From contig NC_063023.1 in assembly GCF_020509005.1 (NCBI RefSeq), positions 1 to 64,000 on the forward strand: 64,000 bases of DNA, in the 5' to 3' direction. This stretch comes from Fulvia fulva. Its lineage: Eukaryota; Ascomycota; Dothideomycetes; Mycosphaerellales; Mycosphaerellaceae. How positions within the stretch are numbered: the first letter of the stretch is position 1; each line of letters opens with the position of its first letter. A program made the position numbers and the translations under genes. Positions 33,297-43,876 of this stretch are shown piece after piece. The notes below the pieces were generated by a model. That model saw only the letters and a program-made list of their open reading frames with translations. It ran no database searches and was not told the DNA's origin.

Positions 33297-36233
33297 CTAC
33301 ATCTCCTCGACGATCTTCCCATACCAGCCCCCATGCCCCTCCCAATCAACCACTCTGACCCTCTCCAACACCTCCACAATCCCCGCGACCTGACTTGTGA
33401 ATTCCGCCATTCCACATGCTGCTAGCTTCTCGCTCGCCGAGGAGGCAGCCCGAACCCTGTCCGCGGAGGTCTCTGCAGAAAGGCGTGATAGGACGTGGCT
33501 TTTGAGGCGCTGGAACAAGACCTTCAGGACCGGATCTGTAAACTTCTCACCGCTCGATGTAGCGGCCGCTGCTTGGGAGAAGAAGCGGGAGATGGTTGAG
33601 TAGATGTGCGATTTCGTTGAGGGCGGCATGTTATGTGCCGTTTCGAGGACTGAGAAAGCTTTCGCGGCCGTGAATGGTTCGCTCAACGAAGAAGTGGAAT
33701 AAGGTTCCGTGCTGAGGAGCTGCCAGAGACGACCTGCTTCGGTTTTCCATTGGCTACGGACGTCGCGTTTGAGCATGTTCTTGGTGGTCAGGAGTATAGC
33801 ACCGACGACTGCGACTCTGATGGCTTTGGTCCTGATGTGCTGCAATCTTTCGAGGTCCAGGAGAAGAGTCTCCGGTACGGCATCTTTGTCAAGCTCGCCT
33901 TGGCTGATGGCTGTCTCGACCAAGGCGTGGGTATAGATCTTCTGTGGACTTGGTCGATCGGATGGATGCCTGACGCCTTCTGGGTCTCGGCGATCGGCTT
34001 CTGCAGTCAGTGATGTGTACGACTCCTGCCACCATCGCCTTGTGCGGATCAAGGTGACGACGTGGGATTCGAGGTCTTTGGCGAACATGCGTTGCTCGTA
34101 CCCTGGCGCTTCCTTGATGAGTTGAGGCGCAACATTCATGATCATGAAGTTCGTGTAGTCAAGACTGAGGACATCGACCATGCGCAAAAGTCGGAACAGC
34201 TTCTCAATCATCGTGTTGAGTTCGTCGCCATTCTCATCTGACTTGAGATAATCTGTCAAGGCCTTCACCTCCTGATCTCTGAAGGGAGCGCAAAGTTTCG
34301 GCAGAACATTGGCCATGAAGTTGAAGAAGCCCGAGTATGAGAAGACGCCCCGCTGACACTGTTGATTGATGTTGTCCAGGTCCAGTGCTTCCGAGATCAT
34401 GGTGTACATGTTGTTACCAGGCTTCAGCATCCGCAAAAGCTTCTCCTTGACGTTCTCAGCAGCCGAGACTGTCCAGACGGCACCGTTCCCGGCTTCAAAC
34501 CCAGCCTTCATGCTGTCGCAGATGCTCCGGTACAGCTGGTGTCGAAGGTCGCCGTTCCTGTCTTCGAGCTTGTAGTGCTTGTCGATGGCCAATTCATGGG
34601 TCAAAACGCGGTTGCTTGGCATTGATGTAAAGAGCTTGTTGATCTCGCCCGAGCCAACTGCGAAGGTTGGCAATGCTTCATCAACCACTTGTTCGGATGG
34701 ACCTGAATCACTCGAAGCAGCTTCAACACCACGCGGCCTGACCTCTGAAGCTGGTCGTTGCTTGGGCCTCTTGCGACGACTTTCCCTAATAGCCTTCTTG
34801 ATGAGCATGTCTGCTCGGTCTGGACCGGCGAGCTTCCTGATCCTGCTCAGAAGCATGACTTGATTGTCGCGAATGCCCTGACGGTAGTCGCTAGCTACCT
34901 CACCGCGACTGTCATCCTTGACCGTCTGCCAGATCGCGTCCAACTCAACAAACGAGGCGACCATGCCGTCCACGAGTACGCTAGAGTCTTGTAGTCGCCA
35001 AGCTGCAAAAGCGGAGGTGTATGCTGTGTACGACTGCGACAGTGTCTCCAGCTGCATCGGGTTGGCAGTGTAGTCGTTCCAAGGTGCCAGACGCTCAACA
35101 GATGCTTCGAACTGGCTGATCAGGTCCGAGGCTTTCGAAATCAAGTCTTGCTCTTGCGCACCAGTCTTGTTGAGCAGCACGGCCACCGGATGGGCACATA
35201 TCATATACGCGCTGAGGAAGGTTCTCGTGTTCAGCGAGGCATTGGCGTCGTTTGGCTCCTGCAGACCAAGGTGTGTGAGCATGGCTGTTGTCGCATCGAT
35301 GACTTGGGTGTCAGCTACAAGAGCTGTCATCTCCTCGAAGACCGTATTCTGCGCGCGATGGGCCGAGAGATAGAGCTGTTTGAAGGCAACGACTGGCTTT
35401 CGTCGTTGGTACAAATGCCATGCTCGCTGAATGCGCTTCGCAGCGACTTCGTCTACTTGTCCTTCCACTTCTACGATCTCATCGATGATGGCCTCTTCGT
35501 CCAGTACATCCACCTCTTCCAGCACCGCCAGCTTCTTCTCCGCACTCATAGCCCGTCGAGCACGCCTAATCTGCAGATTGCGCTGGTACTCTGCCCGTCT
35601 CTTCTCAGCTTCGGCATGGCGCTCCTCCATCTCCAGTCGCAAGCGTGTCTCCTCGGCCAGCTTGCGATCTTTCACCTCTTCTGCAATACGCTTTGCGCGC
35701 GCCACCTCTTCCGCACATGCTGCCGCAACCTTGGCCAAGTACTTCTCCTTCGCCAATTGCGCTGCGACCGCGCGCTCTTCACTCTGATTGTTGCCTCGTG
35801 GTGTTGCCTTGGCAAGCGCCGCTCGCAGTCGCACCTGCTCGGCGTGGGCAGCGCGATCAGCCAGGCGGGCCTTTCGCGATTCGATTATAGACGCTCGTCG
35901 CAAATGCTGTGCTATGTAAGTACTCTGGCATCCTGTCGAGCCTCGGCGATGCGATCGGCTGGATGTGTGTGATTGCGCCGACGACAGCGAGTTTCGTCGT
36001 GACGATGCCGCTGAAGACTTGCGACGTGTGAGTGCGTTTCGATAGAAGCGCGCGGCGATGTGTGCTGGCGGTGCGAAGAATGTCTGTTGTTGCTCGGCCT
36101 CCTCGGGGACGCTTTCGGCCAGCTCGCTCTCCCAGTTGCGCGTGGGAATGTCGTGGGCGTCGTTGCCCTCGTCTGATTGCGACATGGTGGGCGTGCGATA
36201 GTATGGCGCGTAGGACGGTAATAAGGGTGTCAT
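33297..36233 (-). CDS. Sok1/TCP11-family protein with IQ motif
   Basis: 978 residues, single exon (alternative start at 36185, MSQSDEGN). The N-terminus is Ser/Arg-rich (RRKSSAASSRRNS), followed by a long Ala/Glu/Arg coiled coil (about residues 120-240) and an IQ-like helix AAKRIQRAWHLYQRR at about 265-280. The T-complex-11 domain fills roughly residues 540-970: an HELAIDKHYKLED block, then VWTVSAAENVKEKLL, NFMIMNVAPQLIKEAPGYEQ and KNMLKRDV. In yeast, Sok1 is a nuclear suppressor of protein kinase A loss, and family members are linked to cAMP signalling. The length and complete domain suggest a functional core gene, one of the few likely conserved loci in this window. Confidence 0.9.
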   Translation of the reverse strand: MTPLLPSYAPYYRTPTMSQSDEGNDAHDIPTRNWESELAESVPEEAEQQQTFFAPPAHIAARFYRNALTRRKSSAASSRRNSLSSAQSHTSSRSHRRGSTGCQSTYIAQHLRRASIIESRKARLADRAAHAEQVRLRAALAKATPRGNNQSEERAVAAQLAKEKYLAKVAAACAEEVARAKRIAEEVKDRKLAEETRLRLEMEERHAEAEKRRAEYQRNLQIRRARRAMSAEKKLAVLEEVDVLDEEAIIDEIVEVEGQVDEVAAKRIQRAWHLYQRRKPVVAFKQLYLSAHRAQNTVFEEMTALVADTQVIDATTAMLTHLGLQEPNDANASLNTRTFLSAYMICAHPVAVLLNKTGAQEQDLISKASDLISQFEASVERLAPWNDYTANPMQLETLSQSYTAYTSAFAAWRLQDSSVLVDGMVASFVELDAIWQTVKDDSRGEVASDYRQGIRDNQVMLLSRIRKLAGPDRADMLIKKAIRESRRKRPKQRPASEVRPRGVEAASSDSGPSEQVVDEALPTFAVGSGEINKLFTSMPSNRVLTHELAIDKHYKLEDRNGDLRHQLYRSICDSMKAGFEAGNGAVWTVSAAENVKEKLLRMLKPGNNMYTMISEALDLDNINQQCQRGVFSYSGFFNFMANVLPKLCAPFRDQEVKALTDYLKSDENGDELNTMIEKLFRLLRMVDVLSLDYTNFMIMNVAPQLIKEAPGYEQRMFAKDLESHVVTLIRTRRWWQESYTSLTAEADRRDPEGVRHPSDRPSPQKIYTHALVETAISQGELDKDAVPETLLLDLERLQHIRTKAIRVAVVGAILLTTKNMLKRDVRSQWKTEAGRLWQLLSTEPYSTSSLSEPFTAAKAFSVLETAHNMPPSTKSHIYSTISRFFSQAAAATSSGEKFTDPVLKVLFQRLKSHVLSRLSAETSADRVRAASSASEKLAACGMAEFTSQVAGIVEVLERVRVVDWEGHGGWYGKIVEEM

Positions 36234-36585
36234 AGGGAAGAAGGGTGTCAGGTGGATGTCGAGAGCCAGGCAGTCGTGGAGCGAGCGGAGCGGCTGGTGG
36301 GGGATGACGCTTGATTCATGGGACCCATCATCCTGGTATGACGACCAAGCCTTGCAGATCGCTGGAACCGACGATTTCTAGCCGAAGTGACTGTATTGCA
36401 CTATGGTCTCAGGTATACTGTACTGCTCTGCAAACGATGGGACTGCCATGCCATCCTACATCATAGTCCTTTGTGCAGCACACGATGTTGGCATTCCACG
36501 TGCAGCGCACTCAGCTCCACGTTGCTATTTGTGCTCACTGCCATCTTCCCACCCACCTCCAACAACAACAACAACAACATCAACA

Positions 36586-36910
36586 TCATGCACAATTCTC
36601 GTCCGTCAGGCGACAACAAGCCTCAAAATCGATGCCACAGACCGGGTCCCTCACGAAAGCGCCGTAGTAATCGGGCGTGCAATCTCTTGGCCCCGGCTTG
36701 CCATTGTCTTCACCACCTGCTGCAATGGCCGCTTCATACCATTGCTTTACCTGTTCGGCATCTGCCCAAAGCATCAGCTCGTGCCCATCTCGATAGAAGG
36801 GGATGCCATCATAGGCCAGCTCACTCTCAGCCCTAAAGGCAACATGCTGCTTCCTCCACTCCTCGACAAGTTCTACGCTCAGGCAGCAGCATTGGCGCTT
36901 TTGGTGTGAC
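36586..36910 (-). pseudogene. VOC/glyoxalase-family C-terminal part
   Basis: The minus frame contains HVAFRA, then EQVKQWYEAAIAAGGEDNGKP and DYYGAFVRDPVC, which is the second half of a vicinal-oxygen-chelate (glyoxalase/dioxygenase) protein. The canonical end ...DPxGNxIEAVC is present only in altered form (DPVCGIDFEAC). An N-terminal half should lie at about 36900-37430, but I find no frame there with the expected first metal-ligand strand, only fragments. Either an unresolved multi-exon gene or, more likely, a decaying copy. Confidence 0.5.
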
Positions 36911-38477
36911 ATGCACGATTGCAGTCGTCCATCCGACACCGCCGCTGCAGCCATGCGCGACATCAGGTACCTCTCAAATACATCACATTTCGACACACCA
37001 ACACCACAATACCCACCTGTCTCAATTGCGTTCCATCTCACAATCCCCTCCTGCCTGAGCCTGCGAGCCTTTCTGCACTCCACCACGGCACTCGCTCCTA
37101 CACACGTGCAGGCTCGGGAGCTTCCGTCTCCTACGCACACTTTGTCAGCAGCTGGAGAGTCAGCATAACACAGGCGTCGATTTCGCATACGCATGGAACC
37201 CTGCCCACATCGTTACACACCATGAAACGATCACCACGTCCCTCCACTGGGGCACCACGCGATACAATCAGCTTGACGCTCAGCCAGTAGAGCTAGTATC
37301 GGCGCTAGAGGGTCGGCTTCAACCTCGAACGCGATGGGGGTGCCGATCAAGGCTGTGAAACAGCTGTAAGGAATGAAGTCTTCATGGCTGGATGTTGTGC
37401 TGTTGGCCCTGGGGGAAGAAATCACACGAGGCTGACGATCTCGGCAATCTGGGAAAGAGCAGACGCTCGGGATTCACGCGGACAGCGAGCGACGTTTGCG
37501 GATACGCCTCCCTGAGATCGGGTTCGGAATGTGGCTGAGTTAGCTGCATGTTCTGGAGCTATCCGCCATTTCGAGTTGGTTCGACACTTGATCGTCGCTG
37601 GTCTTGATTTCGAATTGAGACCTTTCGTGGTCCTTATCGTACAAAGTCACAAGCTATCCTCAAATCTGTCGTAAAAGTCGACACTGTCACGCTGCGGCAC
37701 GCACAGGTCGGGCATCATTTGTTGGGTTCGCAATCTAGACTCGGTCGCCACCAGGCTTCAATGCCGTCCATCGCTCTATTAAGGCAACGCAAGGCTCGCC
37801 GCGAGGAAGAGCCACGGTGATACATCAGGCGCTAGAGCAGATATGGCGGCTTTCCACGATCTAGTGGCTGCAGAATTATATGCGACATGAAAGCAGTGGC
37901 GGAGAACTTCGCACACCCGGCATGCGCAAGCCGAACGGCAACTCTTTGGCTGCACTACATCGAGACTCTGTACAGACTACAGGAGTTGGGTAGGGCTCCT
38001 GAAAGATCCCCGACTCTCAGCTGATGTTGGGCTTTATGTGATACTTCATGCGCCTTCAGTACAAGTACAGAGCTGATGCGACAATGGATAGATACGCATT
38101 CGATTTTGTGGTCATAGCTAAGAAGTGATAGTCCATTGAGATGTTGACACGGCGATGAAAGTGTTTCAAGACAGCTTTGCTTCGTGCGTACGACACTACG
38201 TTCCAACATGTGCAAAGTCTGCGTTACCGGCAATGCAACATGCTTTTGTAAGCTGAGCCTTGGAGGGAGATGACCCGAAGATCGACATGGATGCATTCTT
38301 CCGTGCCTGAATTGATGCACTCCGCATCTTGAGCGACATGACGATGCAGAGGCAACGTGAGGTATAATGGAGCAAGTCAGCGAAGCTTGGCTTATTCTGC
38401 TTGTCAGACATTCACTCGATCCTGACGCTGAAGCGAGTTCTATAGCAAAGCTGTAGCTTCAACCCATTCCGCTGGCC
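36911..38477. other. Intergenic, possible VOC remnant then nothing
   Basis: 36911-37430 may hold decayed upstream exons of the VOC-like gene. 37431-38477 shows only short unsupported ORFs; the last few hundred bases must include the pectinase promoter, but no motif is convincing. Confidence 0.4.
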
Positions 38478-39785
38478 ATGAAGCGCCACAGCACTCTTGC
38501 ACTTCTTGTGCAAAGCTTGTTCACTCTCGTCAGAGCACAGAGTATATCGCACTCTACACAAGATGGACGACCAATCTGCACCGTCACTCCACGCTCAAGC
38601 AACACCACCGACGATGTTCCTACCATCCTCAAAGCCTTCGACACCTGCGGCCACGGCGGCACCATTATCTTCCCAGCAGGCAACACCTACCACATCAACT
38701 CCAAGCTTAACCCCGTGGTCAACGATGTGGAGATAGACTGGCACGGCGAATGGCTTTTCTCCCAAGACCTCGACTATTGGCGCAACAACAATTACCACAT
38801 TGAATTCCAGAACCATGCTGCTGGATTCGTTCTTACTGGTGAGCACATCCGTATCAACGGCCACAGGACCGGTGGCATCAATGGTAACGGTCAACTCTGG
38901 TACTTCGATGAACGCGGCAATGATACAGTGGGCGCAACCCGTCCAGGCCGTCCCATCCCCTTCCAACTCTGGAATGTCAGCGACGTTTCCGTGAAGAACT
39001 TCCACATCATCCAACCTCAACTCTGGGCTATCAACATCATGAACGCCACCAACCTGCACTTCTCCAACATCCACGTCAACGCTACCTCCCCCGAAACTCC
39101 GTTAGGCTACAACTGGGTCCAAAACACCGACGGTTTCAACACGATGGATACCCGTAACGTTCTCCTCACAAACTTCACCTACCAGGGCGGAGACGATTGC
39201 ATTGCCATCAAACCCCGCTCCTTCGACATCACCATCAAGAACGTCACCTGCCACAGCGGCAACGGCATCGCAGTCGGCAGCCTAGGCCAATACCTCGACG
39301 ACGCTTCCGTCGCAAACGTCTGGATCGACAACGCCACCCTCATCAAAGGCGGCGCCCAAGACAACATCGGTAACGCTGTCTACATCAAAACCTGGGTCGG
39401 CGAGCTCGTCTCCGGCGGCGACCGCGACTACGAGTCCGACTACCAGCCCCGCGGCGGCGGATGGGGGAGCGTTACGAACATGCTGTTCTCCAACTTCAAG
39501 GTCTTGGGTGCCAAGGCTGGGGGCGTGATTACGCAGAACAGTGGTGACAATGGGACTGCGGCGGGGACGAGTAATATGCTGGTGAGGAATGTGCAGTTTG
39601 TGAATTTTACGGGGTATCTTGATGGGAGGGAGACGATGGCGAGTGTGAGTTGTTCGGAGAGGCGGCCTTGCTATAATATTGATTATCGGAACTATACCCT
39701 TTATACTAGTGGTGGCGGGACGAGTACGGGGGTGGCGAGCTGTAATTGGACGGAGGCGGGAGGCGTACATGGAGTGGATTGTTGA
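38478..39785 (+). CDS. Glycoside hydrolase family 28, exo-polygalacturonase-like
   Basis: 435 residues, single exon, with signal peptide MKRHSTLALLVQSLFTLVRA. GH28 catalytic motifs are in order: NTDGFNT (first Asp), GGDDCIAIK (two Asp) and a final VYIKTW in place of the RIK of endo-enzymes. The motif usually reading GHG is GNGIAVGSLGQY, the form seen in exo-acting fungal GH28 such as exopolygalacturonase, rather than endopolygalacturonase. At least eight N-x-S/T sites suggest heavy N-glycosylation. It would release galacturonic acid from pectin ends outside the cell. The 3' third uses codons ending in G/T more than the 5' part, which is C-ending; otherwise it looks intact. Confidence 0.93.
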   Translation: MKRHSTLALLVQSLFTLVRAQSISHSTQDGRPICTVTPRSSNTTDDVPTILKAFDTCGHGGTIIFPAGNTYHINSKLNPVVNDVEIDWHGEWLFSQDLDYWRNNNYHIEFQNHAAGFVLTGEHIRINGHRTGGINGNGQLWYFDERGNDTVGATRPGRPIPFQLWNVSDVSVKNFHIIQPQLWAINIMNATNLHFSNIHVNATSPETPLGYNWVQNTDGFNTMDTRNVLLTNFTYQGGDDCIAIKPRSFDITIKNVTCHSGNGIAVGSLGQYLDDASVANVWIDNATLIKGGAQDNIGNAVYIKTWVGELVSGGDRDYESDYQPRGGGWGSVTNMLFSNFKVLGAKAGGVITQNSGDNGTAAGTSNMLVRNVQFVNFTGYLDGRETMASVSCSERRPCYNIDYRNYTLYTSGGGTSTGVASCNWTEAGGVHGVDC

Positions 39786-39870
39786 GTGCGTTTATGATTT
39801 ATGAGCCTTTGTCACATTTTGAGCACGGTTATGAGAAGCTTGCTGTACTACGTTCGTGTTAAGGCTTAAG

Positions 39871-40497
39871 TCACGGTCTAGTACTCGACTTCAGCATTGG
39901 CAGAGCATAACCTCTCGGCACTGGATTTCTACACAGCCCCTGAACACCTATCCGCAATCTGCCCACATCTCTCCTCACAGACTCGCAGCATCTTCTTGCG
40001 AATTTCTTCGTGTCCGCTATTTGCGCCTCCGATCTGTCTGTATGAGCACGAAGTTTGCTGATTTCTTCTTCGGTCACCTGGACACCCTTGACGTCGTCGT
40101 CCTCGGCAAGCTCGCCGATCAGCATCCATGGTGCCCCATGCGGATGCGTAAGGTCTTCATACACGCCCAGAGGCCTGCCCTTGCCGTTTAACGGGTACGC
40201 ACCGTTGCTGTGGAAGTAGACGGGCCTTATGTAGTAGACAGGTTCACCTTCTAGCTCGACGTCGAGGAGTTGAAACTATATCCCATTGTCAGTTCGGTAC
40301 CGTGCTGATAAATTAGTCTATCATGGACTCACATAATCCGCCAACTTCGGTTGGAGGCCTCTGATCGGGTCTTCTCGCGTGCCCTCGCTAGTATTGGAAC
40401 TGCTGAAGGTAGTTACTGCCTTAAGTCGCAGGTTGATCTCGCTACTCTCGGCGAGTATGTATAGCTTCAGTTTGATTAGAATGATGGCAACTCTAGG
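39871..40497 (-). pseudogene. Gene B1, C-terminal fragment (module 1)
   Basis: Reading leftwards, an exon ending KLADY at 40333 joins across a 57-bp intron (GTGAGT...CTGAC...ATATAG; 40276-40332) to an exon at 39871-40275. That exon carries the SNG-Y domain (VYFHSNGAYP, then VYEDLTHPHG and MLIGEL) and a helical end. B2 and B3 have the same intron position after a Tyr and the same domain. Upstream the homology stops at about 40.5 kb where RIPed transposon DNA begins; the missing N-terminal half is found at 43.18-43.6 kb. Compared with B2/B3 the charged C-terminal coil is short. Not expressible as one protein. Function of the family unknown. Confidence 0.7.
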
Positions 40498-40726
40498 TAT
40501 AACACTACCTCCTTCTCAGGCGCTCGCTGTTCAGACCCAGGGCTACCCGATCAGGTAAAGCGGGCTTAGGGGTCTTCTAGCGAAGCGCCTAAGGACAAAC
40601 TGCGCTATTCGGTCAAATCTGTATTCGTAGCCCGCTAAGACAGCGACAACATCTCGAATAACATAATAACGTAAACAGATATAGCTAATCGTAAGAAACG
40701 GTTCCTAAATAATATATATAAGAACG

Positions 40727-42820
40727 TGGGATCCCAAACGAGCTACTAAAGAAGTGTAGAGCTCAACTAGCCCTAGCAGCTATAGCGATCTTCAACGCCT
40801 ATCTATAGACCGGATACCACCCGATAGCATTTAAACAATCGACGATAGTGGTCCTACGTAAGCCGTAGAAGGAAGACTATACGTAGGTAAAGTCGTACCG
40901 CCTAATTACGCTCCTTAATACTCTTAGGAAGGCGCTTAAGAAGCTAGTTATAACGAGACTCTCCGAGGCGGTAGAGGAACACTCCCTACTCCTAGACACC
41001 TAGATAGGTGCGCGCCTATAGCGATCGACGCTATCCGCGATAGAACTTATCACCTCTTAGGTAAAGGCTATCTAGTATAAGAATAGGGACAAGGTAGCTT
41101 CCTTACTTAGCCTAGACATATCGGGAGCCTTCGACTACGTGTTATACCCGCGGCTACTCTATATCCTAAGGTCGAAAGGACTCCCTAAGTAGCTTGTCAA
41201 CTTCGTACGGTCCTACCTCTAAAACCGTAGTACGTCGATCCTAGTCGGCTAGTATAGAAGCCTATTTCAAGTAGTCTATACTAGAATCCCGTAAGGCTTA
41301 ACGCTAGCACCTATTCTGTTCCTCTTCTTTATAGCGACGCTACTCCTAGCCCTAGAATCCTAGAACACCGCTACGAGCGGCTTTGTAGACGACATAAACA
41401 TCCTAGCGTAGTCTTCCTCGACTAAGGAGAACTATAGGCTACTAGAAGAGAAGCACAAGATCTACGAGGACTAGGCTAGGAGGCACGGGGCTCGGTTTGC
41501 CCTAGAAAAGTACAATCTAATATACTTTACGCGCCGGCCACGGTTCTACAATATATAAGCTTCTATCTAGATATAGGGGTACACGACTAACCCGGTAAAT
41601 CAGCTTAGGATCCTCGGACTATAGGTAGACCCGGCGCTACGGTAGAGGAAGTACGTATAGGCAATATTACGGAAAGCTGAACAGAATATAGCATTATGCT
41701 AGAGGCTCACTACGTCTATATAGGGGGCGGACTTCCGGTAGTTACGACTTCTATATACGGCTATTATACGGCCAGTCCTTACCTATAGTAGCTAAGTATA
41801 GTCCTTAGGCGAGAGGGCCTACCTATCGAAGGGACTCGTCGCGCCGCTAGCGAAGATCCAAAACTAATGCCTAAGGAAGGTCACCGGGGTATACAAGTCG
41901 ATACTAATAAGGATGCTTAAGCACGAGACCGCTATACCGCCGATCGACCTATACATCTAGGGACTACGGACCTCCTACTTAGGCAAGTCGGCACAGTACC
42001 TAGTACAGAAGGTCATCGCCAGTGTAGTCGTAAGGGCCCGCGAATCAGTACTAGCGTATAAGGGCATTCGACCCGGAAACGAGCCGAACTATCGGGCAAG
42101 GGACGAACAGCTAGTAACGCGATAGGAAGGTAAGAAGTCGTTTGTAGAGCAACTATAGAAAGAGAGGTAGAACAACTAGGGTGTAGGGCACAGTGGACGC
42201 CCTTAGCCAGCGGGACAACCTAAGGAATGGTCAGCTACGAAATCCGCGGTCAAGCACCCCCCGAAGCTTATCCACTACCGCCTTACGAGGGCATAGAGTA
42301 GCATAGCAACCCAACTACGAAGCGAACACATCGGCCTCTAGGGGTACCTATTATAGAGGAAGGTTCCAGGATACACGAATACTAGCTGCCCCTACGGCTA
42401 TCGCTCCTAGAACGTACGGCACGCACTCCTCGTCTGTCCGAGGTGGTCGCTAGGAAGGGGGGAGTAGATGGCAAAGGCGAGGAACCGGACGATTAGGGCA
42501 CTTCTTAACAACGCTGAGGACCTACGGCGCATTACGAACTAGATACTAGAGAAGGGCTAGCTAGAACAGTACCGCCTAGTAGGAGCAGTACAGGAAGAGA
42601 GGACACGACGTAGCGCGACGAGACCGGCTAGGAGCGGGGGCTAACGGGGTAGTGACATGGACTACGTACGTTCAGAGGGAAAGCTAATATAGACAAGGAG
42701 TAGTCGGGGGCGGGAAGGGTTTTCACCTATTCGGGTTTCCCTTTGTATATAACAATAGATATATACCTATATAGGCCGGATAGGGTCCTAGAACAGGGGA
42801 ATGACAAATCTATCTATCTA
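40727..42820 (+). mobile_element. Tad-like LINE copy C, 5'-truncated, with target duplication
   Basis: Closely similar to copy B from its GGATCC...CTACTAAAGAAG block (about 13828) to the (ATCT)n tail. It starts within the reverse transcriptase and retains the FVDD box region. It is flanked by a 12-14 bp direct duplication ending ATATAAGAACG (40713-40726 and 42819-42832). It keeps more CpA/TpG than copy B at many sites, but stops are still present at the same places, so it is RIPed and inactive. Confidence 0.9.
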
Positions 42821-42832
42821 TATATAAGAACG
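42821..42832. repeat. LINE copy C target-site duplication, right (left copy 40715-40726)
   Basis: TATATAAGAACG occurs directly before the truncated 5' end of copy C and directly after its tail. This shows that copy C arrived by its own retrotransposition rather than by segmental duplication. Confidence 0.85.
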
Positions 42833-43181
42833 ATTGTACGTAGCTATCTCGCCGATAGCCCATAAGCTATAGGCTCGAGGGACAGTGTCCTTCGAAAGCT
42901 ATCGCGTATTCGTAGAACTAACATAGAATTGCTTGCCCTCCGACCCTATAGCGAGGCAACAACGCGTATATTCGAATATCGTAAATATCGGCGCTCCGTC
43001 TTCTCGACGCGACGAGGAAGCTCTAAGTGTTTATTTCAATATATATGCGTTAGATATTATGTTTTAACCTTCGAGGGCACGCGAGTGCGAGATTAGCCGA
43101 ATTTCGCGTTTTGCCCTTAGACCCTCGTAAGCGAGTACCCACCAACACCACAGTACGTACGAGCGACTAGCGAGGCGTCTG

Positions 43182-43652
43182 AACCGGAGATAGGTATGAC
43201 ATGCCAGTTGAGGCACTCCTCGGCTCGGTCTGATCAGCCTTGAAGACGATCCAGACCACAAGAACGATCATGCCAAATCACCCCTCCTTCTTACTTTTCT
43301 CGGCATCCCGGATCTACTCGCCGTTGTGAGCGGGTAGATGGTCGACAGGCTTTTGGACGTAACCACGAAGGAACCTCTCTGGCACTTGGACCTGCTCAGG
43401 CGTCATGTTGTCGAAGTAGTCGGTCGGGAAGGTCGATATGCTTCGTTTAGCTCGTTCTGGATCGCTCTGAGGACAATGCAGAACACGAGATCGATCAAGT
43501 CGACCTTGGTCTACATCAAGGGTGTCGCTGTTGTGTTTTCCTGATGAGAAGCTTCTGAAGAAGAGCAAGCTGAGGTGAATATTCGTGACAACTAGCGACG
43601 TGGTTCGTGCGTCTGTTAATGGCAGCGTGTTGCAGCTACGTTTACTTTGCAA
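43182..43652 (-). pseudogene. Gene B1, N-terminal fragment (module 1)
   Basis: The minus frame reads STFPTDYFDNMTPEQ and RFLRGY, matching DYFETM...RAYF in B2 and DHFVRM...RAYAGEL in B3. Further left, in another frame, comes EECLNWHVIPISGSD (about 43180-43220), matching NWIPLISGD in B2. Homology ends there at the transposon. An in-frame TAG at about 43314 and a frame change add to the damage. The start codon is unclear (43652 is TTG; an upstream exon is possible). It lies head to head with gene A1. Confidence 0.65.
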
Positions 43653-43876
43653 GCCGTTATGGATGAATCTCGTGTGCAGGTATTCTCAACTCGCCGTCAC
43701 GTGCGCGAAGAAAGCCGCGCTATGACCATTTGCTTGTGTAGGTGAGTGTGGCTTTGTCTGTGCGTTATACTGCCAACACTTTTCTTTGATACGTCCTTTG
43801 ATAAACAAGGATTATTCTTTGTTACCAGGTCGTGCTAGCAAAACCATAATTTGTGCAACAGTCATCCGATAACAAC
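43653..43876. promoter_or_regulatory. Shared intergenic region B1/A1
   Basis: About 220 bp between divergently oriented genes B1 and A1. Equivalent regions exist in the other two modules, so it is inferred to be a bidirectional promoter. No conserved motif across the three could be established by eye. Confidence 0.4.

Larger units (their letters stand above)
40515..43190. mobile_element. Transposon insertion splitting gene B1
   Basis: CpA-poor, TA-rich sequence lying exactly between the two halves of gene B1. It contains LINE copy C (40727-42820) within other RIPed sequence (about 40520-40726 and 42833-43180) of unrecognised family, so at least two insertions happened, one inside the other. 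The outer element's ends are not clear; short sequences gttcagac (left) and gtctgaac (right) are inverted relative to each other and could be remnants of terminal repeats, or chance. Confidence 0.7.

Noticed and set aside
36403..36909. 168-codon plus ORF
   Set aside because: Antisense to the VOC-like domain, whose AAGG-DNGKPGPR and YYGAF motifs are convincing on the minus strand.
40727..42820. LINE copy C as a segmental duplication of copy B
   Set aside because: It has its own 5' truncation, tail and 12-14 bp target duplication, so it retrotransposed.
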